Below, in pieces: positions 1-7,256 of a stretch of 32,028 nucleotides of DNA. A program made the translations under genes and the position numbers. The notes under the pieces are model-generated. The model was given only the letters and a program-made list of their open reading frames with translations. It was not told the origin of the DNA and did no database searches. Where the stretch lies: contig DATBER010000082.1 in the NCBI GenBank assembly GCA_036558905.1, positions 1 through 32,028 of the forward strand, written 5' to 3'. The stretch comes from DASXRA01 sp036558905 (GTDB taxonomy: Bacteria; Actinomycetota; Actinomycetes; Mycobacteriales; Jatrophihabitantaceae). The first letter of the stretch is position 1. Each line of letters opens with the position of its first letter.

Positions 1-2
1 AG

Positions 3-1700
3 CCACCGCCGACGCGCCAGCCGTCGGCGCCACCGCAGCCGGAGGCACCGCCGTGGCTGCAGCAACCCCCGGCCCCGTACCCGCAGCCGCAGCCGCCGCC
101 GGTGCAGCCGCCGCCGTTCCCACCGCAGCAACCCCCGCCGCCGCCGTTCCCGCCCCAACCAGGCCCACCGCAGCAGGGCCCGTACCCGCCGCAGCAGCCG
201 ACCCAGCAGTGGCAGCAGCCGACTCAGCAGTGGGTCCCGCCGCAGCCACAGTGGGACCAGCCGCCCTGGGCCGGTGGCCCGGGCGGTCCGCCCTCGAAGC
301 GGCGCAAGCGCCTGCCACTGATCATCGCGCTCGTAGCAGTCGTGGTCGCCGGCCTGGTCGCAGGCGGCATCTTCCTGTTCAAGGGCAAGCACTCGCCGTC
401 GTTCACCTACGACGGCCAGGCGATCGATCAACCGGACCAGCCGCTCAAGCAGGCCGGTGCGGTGCTCGACTCGATGATCAAGTCGCGGCACGGCGCCAAG
501 AGCGACGACACGCGCTGCTACTACGGCGTGCCCCGGAATCCGGCCGGCAACGCCAAGAAGACCGACATCGACCACTCGGCCTGGTGCGGCCCGGTGGCGT
601 TCGTCGACGGTGACCCGAGTAAGCAGTACCTGAGCTTCGCGCTCAACAGCACGCCGGCCAAGGGCGGCAAAGTCACGCTGACCGCGTCCGACAAGCCGAG
701 CTCGACCACTCCCCAGTCAGTGCCGGCCGACCTGCAGCTGAAGCGACCGGACAGCGCGAAGGCCCCGTCCGGGCCCGGCGGCGTCGCCATCCCGGCCCCG
801 CCGCCGGCCGACAAGAACTCCGTGGTCACGGCCGTCCTCGGCAAGCAGACGATCCCGGCCGCGCCGAAGGGCGCCGCCATGGGCACGACCAACGGCGGGG
901 TCGCGATCACCAAGCTCGGCCCGATCCAGCGCTACGGCACGGGCGACGACGCCCGCAGCGCACCGGACGGGCAGAAGCTGATCGCCTTCCAGGTCGACGG
1001 CACCGACAACGACAACGGCGACAACGTGCTGCTCGCCAAGTCGCTGACGGTGTCGGTAGACGGCGCGTCCGGACCCAAGTTGCCCGATCCGGTCGACGGC
1101 CAGCCCTACATCGTCGCGGTCCCGACCGCCGCCAAGTCCGTCGACCTGGTGCTCAACGACGCCGGCGTCAAGCAGACGGTCTCCCTGCTGAGCGGCAAGC
1201 CGGGCGGCAAGAACATCGCGGTCTACGCGCGCAGTGACCGTACCCAGACGCTGTTCAGGTCGGGTCACTTCACGTTCCGGTTCTCGCAGACCGTCGTCCT
1301 GCCGAACGGCAGCGAGGCGACGACGCAGGCCGGCAACTACGTCGCGACGGTCGCCAGCCTGCGTTACTCGATCCCGAGCAAGCACGCCACGGCCAGCCGG
1401 ACCTCCGACGCCCTGCTGTACATCGACATCGGCTACACGGTGGCGGCGAGCCCGGGCAAGGACTTCGGCTTCCCGACAAACATGATGACGTTCACCCCGA
1501 CCGGTGGCCGGCCGATCAAGGCCCGCAACCTCGCCTCGGCCGGCCTGATCTACAACGTGTTCGAGGTGCCCGCGAACCTGACCACGGGCACTTTGCAGAT
1601 CGCCGGCGCGTTCAGGTCGAAGTTCACCAACACGGGAGCGACGTACACCACCACGCTGACCGCCCCGATCAAGGTCCCGGTGAGCTTCCCGGCCAGCTAG
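3..1700 (+). CDS. Pro/Gln-rich single-pass membrane protein, 5' truncated
   Basis: The open frame runs in from the left edge, so the start lies outside the window; a GTG at 102 sits inside the proline-rich repeat and is probably not the true start. Layout: about 90 residues rich in Pro and Gln (PPQQP-type units), a basic KRRKR stop, one hydrophobic helix at nt 312-380, then about 440 extracytoplasmic residues ending in TAG at 1698. Two cysteines (codons at 516 and 585) flank a short segment and could form a disulphide. The domain looks beta-rich, with many Thr/Ser/Gly. The arrangement (cytosolic disordered tail, one anchor, external domain) is common in actinobacterial surface proteins. I do not recognise the external domain and assign no function. 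It ends 21 nt from the convergent oxidoreductase gene. Confidence 0.8.
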   Translation, partial: PPPTRQPSAPPQPEAPPWLQQPPAPYPQPQPPPVQPPPFPPQQPPPPPFPPQPGPPQQGPYPPQQPTQQWQQPTQQWVPPQPQWDQPPWAGGPGGPPSKRRKRLPLIIALVAVVVAGLVAGGIFLFKGKHSPSFTYDGQAIDQPDQPLKQAGAVLDSMIKSRHGAKSDDTRCYYGVPRNPAGNAKKTDIDHSAWCGPVAFVDGDPSKQYLSFALNSTPAKGGKVTLTASDKPSSTTPQSVPADLQLKRPDSAKAPSGPGGVAIPAPPPADKNSVVTAVLGKQTIPAAPKGAAMGTTNGGVAITKLGPIQRYGTGDDARSAPDGQKLIAFQVDGTDNDNGDNVLLAKSLTVSVDGASGPKLPDPVDGQPYIVAVPTAAKSVDLVLNDAGVKQTVSLLSGKPGGKNIAVYARSDRTQTLFRSGHFTFRFSQTVVLPNGSEATTQAGNYVATVASLRYSIPSKHATASRTSDALLYIDIGYTVAASPGKDFGFPTNMMTFTPTGGRPIKARNLASAGLIYNVFEVPANLTTGTLQIAGAFRSKFTNTGATYTTTLTAPIKVPVSFPAS

Positions 1701-1721
1701 GAGGGCGCTGACCGCGGGGCA

Positions 1722-2735
1722 CTAGGCGCTCGGGGCCTCGTACCGGGGCCGCGGCTCGAAGCCCGCGGCCCGGTAGCACTCGTCGATCAGCGTCATGTTC
1801 GCGACGGCGTCGTCCGCGTCGATGGGCAGCGGCTCGCCGTCGCGCAACCGGGCGACGAACGCCTCGAGCATGTAGCTGTACGACAGCCGGGTGCCCAGCT
1901 GCTCGACCCGGTTGCCGGCCACGGTGGCCACGAAGATCCGGTCGTCCTGGTGCGGCAGCACGAAGTTGGCGGCCGTGGCCTCACCGCGGCTGCCGATGAT
2001 CTTGCACGTCATCTGCACCCGTTCGCCGTCCATGTCGCAGCGGGCCGAGCCGGTCGCGCCGTTGGGGAACTCGAGGTCGGCGTCCAGCCACTCGTCGACG
2101 CCGGGCTGGCCGTCGCGTGACTCACCGCGGGCCGCCACGAGGGTCGGCTCACCGCCGGCCCAGGGCGCCAGCATCCGGTGCGCGTGCAGGCTGTAGCAGC
2201 CCAGGTCCATCAGCGCACCGCCGGCGAGGGCCAGCGACCAGCGGGGGTCGTCGTCGTCGGGCGCCGGGATGGTCATCGTCGCCTCGACGTGTTGCAGGTC
2301 GCCGAGCTCGCCCGAGTCGAGCAGGTCGTGTAGCCGCTGGGTTACCGGGTGGAACAGGTAGTGGAATCCCTCGAGCACCACGACGTCGGCCTTGGCCGCC
2401 GCGTCGCGGACCTCGGCCGCCTCCTCGGCGTTGCTGGCGAACGGCTTCTCGGACAGCACGGGCTTGCCGGCCTCGATCGCCGCGATGTTCCACGGGCCGT
2501 GCAGCCCGTTGGCCAGCGGGTTGTAGACGGCCTCGACCTCGGGATCGGCGATCACGTCGGCGTACGAGTCGAGCGCGCGCTCGACGCCGTACTCCTCGGC
2601 GAAGACCTCGGCCCGCGCGCGGTCACGGGCGGCGACGGCCACCAACCGGGTACCGGTGTCGGCCGCGGCGGGGACGATGGCGCGCTCGGAGATGCGGGCC
2701 GCGCCGAGAACTCCCAGACGAAGCGGTTCGGTCAT
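1722..2735 (-). CDS. Gfo/Idh/MocA family NAD(P)-dependent oxidoreductase
   Basis: 337 residues, full family length. An N-terminal Rossmann fold carries the dinucleotide loop GVLGAARIS at residues 8-16. The family hallmark SEKP is at 95-98, with Lys97 the usual catalytic/cofactor lysine, and the C-terminal beta-sheet domain holds GGALMDLGCYSLH at 172-184, where Asp177 and His184 match active-site positions of sugar or inositol dehydrogenase relatives. Such enzymes oxidise or reduce cyclic polyols, sugars or related alcohols with NAD(P); the substrate cannot be read from sequence. The gene starts 10 nt after the cysteine hydrolase stop, so it is probably the last gene of the permease-hydrolase-oxidoreductase operon. 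ATG at 2735 is chosen because MTEPLRLGVLG leads directly into the fold. Confidence 0.9.
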   Translation of the reverse strand: MTEPLRLGVLGAARISERAIVPAAADTGTRLVAVAARDRARAEVFAEEYGVERALDSYADVIADPEVEAVYNPLANGLHGPWNIAAIEAGKPVLSEKPFASNAEEAAEVRDAAAKADVVVLEGFHYLFHPVTQRLHDLLDSGELGDLQHVEATMTIPAPDDDDPRWSLALAGGALMDLGCYSLHAHRMLAPWAGGEPTLVAARGESRDGQPGVDEWLDADLEFPNGATGSARCDMDGERVQMTCKIIGSRGEATAANFVLPHQDDRIFVATVAGNRVEQLGTRLSYSYMLEAFVARLRDGEPLPIDADDAVANMTLIDECYRAAGFEPRPRYEAPSA

Positions 2736-2745
2736 GGTCGTTACC

Positions 2746-3288
2746 TTATTGCGCCGAGCTGAGAACCTCGTCGACGGATGTGATCGTGATCAACGGCTCG
2801 TACAGGCGCATGGCGTCCAGGGATCGTTGGTGATCGGCCGCGCTGGCGCCAGCACAGGCATCGGCCGCCACCTGCACCGCGACCCCGGCATCGGCGGCGG
2901 CAACCGCGGTCGACAGCACGCAGCAGTCGGTGGAGACGCCGGCCAGAACGAGGCTCGATGCGTGGCCGGTCATCTCCTCCAACGCCGGTCCCCACTTGCC
3001 GAACGTCGTCGCGTCCAGCACGAGCCGGCGGCCCGGGTCGAGCGCGAGCCGGTAGAGCGGCGCGTTCGGCGGCTGTAGCGCCCATGGGAAGCGCTCGTAG
3101 TAGGCCCGCCACGCGCCGTCCGGGCGGGTCGGCGCGACGAACCGGGTGAACACGACCCGCTCGCCGAAGTGCTGGACGAGTCTCCGGACGGCCGGCACGA
3201 TCGTCGCGAACCCGGGCGTGGCCCATTCGCTCGACGGGTCGGCGAACACCTCCTGCATGTCGATGACCACCAGCCACGGCTCGCTCAT
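2746..3288 (-). CDS. Isochorismatase-family cysteine hydrolase
   Basis: 180 residues, the normal size of a one-domain isochorismatase-like hydrolase. The triad is visible: Asp10 in VVIDMQ, Lys98 in TTFGKWG, and Cys123 in GVSTDCCV. Presence of the cysteine marks the amidohydrolase branch (nicotinamidase, N-carbamoylsarcosine amidase, ureidoacrylate or biuret hydrolases) rather than the EntB isochorismatases, which lack it. The ATG at 3288 overlaps the TGA of the upstream NCS1 permease (ATGA at 3285-3288), so the two are translationally coupled. With a nucleobase/hydantoin-type permease upstream, a carbamoyl or cyclic-amide N-compound is a reasonable substrate guess, but this is inference from context. 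Confidence 0.88.
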   Translation of the reverse strand: MSEPWLVVIDMQEVFADPSSEWATPGFATIVPAVRRLVQHFGERVVFTRFVAPTRPDGAWRAYYERFPWALQPPNAPLYRLALDPGRRLVLDATTFGKWGPALEEMTGHASSLVLAGVSTDCCVLSTAVAAADAGVAVQVAADACAGASAADHQRSLDAMRLYEPLITITSVDEVLSSAQ

Positions 3289-4748
3289 CGAGCCTCCTGC
3301 CGACGCACCCGCGACCAGGTGCCGACCAGCGCGCCGATGAAGCCCAGGGCGAGGGCGACCAGCACGCCCAGGTTGGCGAACTGCCACGCTCCCGATTTGC
3401 CACCTAGCCCGAACGGATCGAGCAGGTAGCCCTGCCAGCTGAGCCAGCTGGCGTACGTGTTGGTGACCAGACCCCAGCCCAGGGCCGTTCCGACGACGAT
3501 CAGCGCGACCGGCAACACCGCGACGTCTCCGTACCGACCAGTACGGTCGTAGAGCTCTGGTTGCGCGTAGTCGGAGCGTCGGAGCAACACGTCGGCCAGC
3601 ATCACACCGCACCAGGCCGCGATCGGAACGCCGAGCGTGATCAGGAAGCCCTGGAACGGCCCGATGAAGTTGTGCGAGAAGAAGACGACGTAGATGGTGC
3701 CGCCGACCATGATCGCGCCGTCGACCAGCGCCGCGAGATAGCGCGGAATACGCAGCCCAGCTGTAAGCAGGGCGAGGCCGCTGGAGTAGATGTCCAGCAC
3801 CGCTCCCCCGATCAGGCCCAGCACAGCGACCACCGCGAACGGCACGAGGAACCAGGTCGGCAGGATCGTGGTCAGCGCGCCGATGGGGTCGGCTGCCACC
3901 GCTTCGTTCAGCGACGACGACGAGCCGGCCAGCAGCAACCCGAACACGAGCAGCACCGCCGGCCCGAGCGCCGCCCCGAACGTCGTCCACCCGACGACTC
4001 CCGCGCCGGACGACCGGCGGGGCAGGTAGCGGCTGTAGTCGGCCGCCGCATTCACCCAGCCCAGGCCGAAGCCGGTCATGACGAACACCAGCGCGCCCAC
4101 GACGTCCTGCGTCGAACCGCTGGGCAGCGCCGACACGACGTCCCAGTGGACGTGGTCGGCGACCAGTCCGATGTAGGCGACCGTCAGCACGCCGGCCACG
4201 ACGGTGATCACCGCCTGCACCCGCATGATCAGGTCGAACCCGATCACGCCGGCCGCCACCGTGATCGCTGAGACCACGATCAGCGCCACCACCTTGGTCG
4301 GTGTCCCGCCGCCCCAACCCAGCCGGTCGAACACCGTCGAGGTCGCCAGCGTGGCCAGCACGACCAGCACCGTCTCCCAGCCGACGGTGAGCAGCCACGA
4401 GAGCGCGGCCGGCAACTTGTTCCCGCGCACACCGAACGCAGCCCGGCTGAGCACCATGGTCGGCGCTGAGCCTCGCTTGCCGGCCAGGGCAACGAACCCG
4501 CAGAGCAGGAACGAGGCGGTCACGCCGATCAGGCCGGCGATCGCCGCCTGCCAGAACGAGACGCCGAAACCGAGCACGAACGAGCCGTAGCTCATGCCCA
4601 GTACCGAGATGTTCGAGGCGAACCACGGCCAGAACAGATCGCGCGGCCGGCCCCTACGCTCCTCCTCGCCGATTACGTTGATGCCGTTGAGCTCGACGCC
4701 GCGCGGTGCCGTTGCGGTTGGTCGTTCGATGTCCGTGAGGCCGGTCAT
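3285..4748 (-). CDS. NCS1 family nucleobase:cation symporter
   Basis: 487 residues with about 12 hydrophobic helices after a polar N-terminus. The segment DLFWPWFASNIS at residues 37-48 is the typical helix-1 signature of NCS1 transporters (cytosine permease CodB, hydantoin Mhp1, allantoin/purine permeases), which import nucleobases or related ring compounds with Na+ or H+. ATG at 4748 is preferred over an in-frame TTG at 4778 because a strong ribosome site (GGAGGGG) lies five to six bases ahead of the ATG. It heads a three-gene unit with a coupled cysteine hydrolase and a Gfo/Idh enzyme, which suggests uptake and breakdown of one compound. An 85-bp gap separates it from the divergent DUF664 gene. 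The exact substrate is unknown. Confidence 0.9.
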   Translation of the reverse strand: MTGLTDIERPTATAPRGVELNGINVIGEEERRGRPRDLFWPWFASNISVLGMSYGSFVLGFGVSFWQAAIAGLIGVTASFLLCGFVALAGKRGSAPTMVLSRAAFGVRGNKLPAALSWLLTVGWETVLVVLATLATSTVFDRLGWGGGTPTKVVALIVVSAITVAAGVIGFDLIMRVQAVITVVAGVLTVAYIGLVADHVHWDVVSALPSGSTQDVVGALVFVMTGFGLGWVNAAADYSRYLPRRSSGAGVVGWTTFGAALGPAVLLVFGLLLAGSSSSLNEAVAADPIGALTTILPTWFLVPFAVVAVLGLIGGAVLDIYSSGLALLTAGLRIPRYLAALVDGAIMVGGTIYVVFFSHNFIGPFQGFLITLGVPIAAWCGVMLADVLLRRSDYAQPELYDRTGRYGDVAVLPVALIVVGTALGWGLVTNTYASWLSWQGYLLDPFGLGGKSGAWQFANLGVLVALALGFIGALVGTWSRVRRQEAR

Positions 4749-4833
4749 TGCCCCCTCCGTCCGGTTGTTCGGGCTCAACCGTATGAACGCCGCGATCGGC
4801 CGGCAACAGTCCGCTCGTCGCTAAAGTCGGGAC

Positions 4834-5352
4834 ATGGCCGACTCCGTGCCCTGGGTGCTGGACGATCCGCCGGCCACGACGGCGGACCCGCGCGAGCTCC
4901 TGCTGCGCTATCTCGACTGGTACCGCGACGCGCTGCTGCGCAAAATCGACGGGCTGAGCGACGAGCAGTTGCGGACACCGGTCGAGCCGCTCCAATGGGC
5001 GCCTCTGGGCCTGGTGCAGCACCTGGGCTGGGTCGAGCGACGCTGGCTGCGCTGGGGCTTCGCCGCCGAGCACGTCGCGCCGTTCCTCGACGACGACGAA
5101 GACGCCGAGTGGCAGGTGGCCGCGCCGAGCGCCGCGGTTTTGGCTGGTTACCTGGGCGAGGTCGCGCGCTCGCGGACCGTGGTCGGGTCCTTGGCCCTGG
5201 ACACGCCGTCGCGGGTCGGCGGGCGCTTCCCGGACGCTGCCTCGGCGCCCACGCTCGGCCGCATCCTGTTCCACCTGCTGCAGGAGTACGCGCGCCACGT
5301 CGGTCAGCTCGACGTCGCCCGCGAACTGATCGACGGCGTGACCGGGGAGTAG
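4834..5352 (+). CDS. DinB-fold (DUF664 family) protein
   Basis: 172 residues, matching the size of actinobacterial DUF664 proteins, which adopt the four-helix DinB/YfiT metal-binding fold; some members act in mycothiol-dependent chemistry. Candidate metal ligands are His63 (in LVQHLGWVE), His147 (ILFHLLQE) and His155 (EYARHVGQLD); the last motif and the following RELIDG are typical of the family. It has nothing to do with DNA polymerase IV despite the shared DinB name. ATG at 4834 opens the protein; the gene is divergent from the permease operon and ends 34 nt from the convergent SDR gene. The specific reaction is unknown. Confidence 0.85.
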   Translation: MADSVPWVLDDPPATTADPRELLLRYLDWYRDALLRKIDGLSDEQLRTPVEPLQWAPLGLVQHLGWVERRWLRWGFAAEHVAPFLDDDEDAEWQVAAPSAAVLAGYLGEVARSRTVVGSLALDTPSRVGGRFPDAASAPTLGRILFHLLQEYARHVGQLDVARELIDGVTGE

Positions 5353-5386
5353 AGGTCGGCCCCCCGGGACGCGCCCGAGCCCAGGC

Positions 5387-6148
5387 TCAATCCAGCCCAC
5401 CGAGCACGTTCTGGTCCCAGTCGATCACCGAGCCGGTGACGACTCCGCTGCGGTCGGAGAGCAGGAACACGACGAAGTCGGCGATCTCGTCGACCTGGCC
5501 CAGCTTGCCCATAGGCAGGCGAGCCGCGGCGGCCGCCCGCCAGGTGTCGTCGGCGCCGTGGAACGCCCGCTGGGTGGCGTCCTCGCCTTCGGTGTCCGTC
5601 CAGCCGATGTCCAGGCCGTTGATGCGGATGCGGTCGAAGCGGTGGGCGTGCGCGGCGTTACGGGTCAGCCCGGCCAGGCCGGCCTTCGCCGCGACGTACG
5701 GCGCGAGGTACGACTGCCCGCCGTGCTCGGACGAGGAGATGATGTTGACGATCGTGCCGGGCGCACCGCGTCGGAGCAGGTCGGCCACCACGGCCTGCAT
5801 GGCGAAGAACGGCGCCCGGAGGTTGACCGCGATGTGCGCGTCGAACAGCTCGGGCGTCGTGTCGACCAGCGTGCCGCGCGAGGTCAGCCCGGCCGAGTTG
5901 ACCAGGCAGTCGACCCGTCCATACGCCGAGACGACGTCGGCCACAGAAGAACGCACGTCAGCCACGGACGCCATGTCGGCCTGGACGAACAGCACCCCGA
6001 GCGACTCCGCCAGCGCCTCGCCGACCTCGCGACGCCGACCGGTCACGACCACCTCCGCCCCTTCGCGCGCGGCGGCCCGGGCGATGCCGGCGCCCAGTCC
6101 CTGGGTGCCGCCGTTGACCAGCACGACCCGCCCGTTGAGCAGTCTCAC
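5387..6148 (-). CDS. Short-chain dehydrogenase/reductase (SDR)
   Basis: 253 residues, a classical SDR. The cofactor loop GGTQGLGAG is at residues 13-21, NSAG at 84-87, and the catalytic set is Ser138, Tyr151 and Lys155 (YVAAK). The C-terminal part (DEIADFVVFLLSDRSGVVTG) is standard for the family, which interconverts alcohols and ketones with NAD(P)H. The start is taken as GTG at 6148: it overlaps the TGA of the upstream dioxygenase (GTGA), giving tight translational coupling, and MRLLNGRVVLV begins the Rossmann fold at the normal place. Being coupled to a Fe(II)/2-oxoglutarate oxygenase, it plausibly oxidises the hydroxylated product; substrate unknown. Confidence 0.9.
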   Translation of the reverse strand: MRLLNGRVVLVNGGTQGLGAGIARAAAREGAEVVVTGRRREVGEALAESLGVLFVQADMASVADVRSSVADVVSAYGRVDCLVNSAGLTSRGTLVDTTPELFDAHIAVNLRAPFFAMQAVVADLLRRGAPGTIVNIISSSEHGGQSYLAPYVAAKAGLAGLTRNAAHAHRFDRIRINGLDIGWTDTEGEDATQRAFHGADDTWRAAAAARLPMGKLGQVDEIADFVVFLLSDRSGVVTGSVIDWDQNVLGGLD

Positions 6149-7251
6149 GGCACACGCCGGGCCGCGTGGTCGGCGAGTGAGGAAGCCAGTCGATCCGGCA
6201 TCCACCGTTCCCGCACCGCTTGCCGGACGACGTCGGCCTGGCTGAGCGGGGCCAACCCGTCGAGGGGCGGATCGCGGTCGAGGTTGGTCGGAAAGGCGTA
6301 GCCTTCGGCGGCCGCGGCGATCACGTTGTCCGCCCGCCGATCCGACATCCGCAGCAAGGCTGGATAAATCGCGGTGCACATCGCCTGCCGGTCGACGCTC
6401 TCCATGGCCCGGCCGAATGCCGAGGAGATCTGCAGCAGGTTCGCCATCCGCCGAACGTCGCGAGAACGGTTGTCACCCGCGGCATGGAATACAGCCGGGT
6501 TGAAGAACGCGGCATCGCCTTTCGACAGAGGCAGTTGCACGCGGTTCGCTTCGAAGTAGGACCGGAACTCCGGCCGGGACGTCGCGAGGTAGCCCGGCCG
6601 ATAGGTCTGCGAGTACGGCAAATACAGCGTCGGACCGCTCTCGACGGGCATGTCGCAGTGCGCCACCGCGCCCTGCAGCGTGAGCACCGGCGACAGCGCG
6701 TGGACGTGCTCCGGGTACTGCGAGATCGCCGCAACGCCCTGAAAGCCCAGGTGATAGTCGCGGTGGGCCACCTGCGCAGCGCCGCCCGGGTTGACGACGT
6801 TCACCTGCGACGTCACCTGGTAGCCCGGGCCGAGCCAGGCCGTCGAGATCAGAGCGATCAGGTCGTTCGCGTAGTAGTCGGCGAACACGTCCGGAGCGCG
6901 AATAGCAAGTTTCTGCAGAGCGTTCCACACCCGGTCGTTGGCCCCGGGCGGCGCGAAGTGGTCTCCCGACGAGGAGCCCGCCGCTTGCTGCGTAGCGATC
7001 AGCGCCTCGAACTCGGCCGTCGCCCGGTCGACGACCTCGGGTGCGAACGCGCCCCGGAACACGACCACGCCGGGGCCGTCGGTCAGCGCCCGTACCAGTT
7101 CGGGTCGTGCGTCGTCGGACAGGGCGGCGCCCGAGTAGACGAGGACGTTCTGGGCCACCGACTCGGCTCGCGGGTAGTCGTCGAGCGAGGTGGTCCGCTC
7201 GACGACTACCCGGAAGTCGGCCAACCGGCAGGAATCGACTGTGAGGGTCAT
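6145..7251 (-). CDS. Phytanoyl-CoA dioxygenase family Fe(II)/2-oxoglutarate oxygenase
   Basis: 368 residues with the iron-binding facial triad expected for PhyH-type oxygenases: His163-x-Asp165 in VAHRDYH and the distal His256 in AVFHAAGDNRS. Arginines at 264-268 lie where the 2-oxoglutarate carboxylate is bound. Members hydroxylate unactivated carbons in lipids, secondary metabolites and osmolytes, so the substrate cannot be named. ATG at 7251 is chosen because AGGAGG stands immediately upstream. It begins 6 nt after the stop of the alpha-galactosidase gene and its own stop overlaps the SDR start, so the three are probably on one transcript. A secreted glycosidase ahead of two cytosolic redox enzymes is an unusual order. 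Confidence 0.88.
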   Translation of the reverse strand: MTLTVDSCRLADFRVVVERTTSLDDYPRAESVAQNVLVYSGAALSDDARPELVRALTDGPGVVVFRGAFAPEVVDRATAEFEALIATQQAAGSSSGDHFAPPGANDRVWNALQKLAIRAPDVFADYYANDLIALISTAWLGPGYQVTSQVNVVNPGGAAQVAHRDYHLGFQGVAAISQYPEHVHALSPVLTLQGAVAHCDMPVESGPTLYLPYSQTYRPGYLATSRPEFRSYFEANRVQLPLSKGDAAFFNPAVFHAAGDNRSRDVRRMANLLQISSAFGRAMESVDRQAMCTAIYPALLRMSDRRADNVIAAAAEGYAFPTNLDRDPPLDGLAPLSQADVVRQAVRERWMPDRLASSLADHAARRVP

Positions 7252-7256
7252 GCCTC

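Noticed and set aside
53..613. Ala/Pro-rich frame of 186 codons at the left edge
   Set aside because: It is a shadow of the Pro/Gln-rich membrane protein in another frame; low complexity and it becomes Arg-rich nonsense after the repeat.
4749..4778. Extended start of the NCS1 permease at TTG 4778
   Set aside because: The internal ATG at 4748 has a strong ribosome site at the correct distance, and the extra ten residues are encoded partly by that site.
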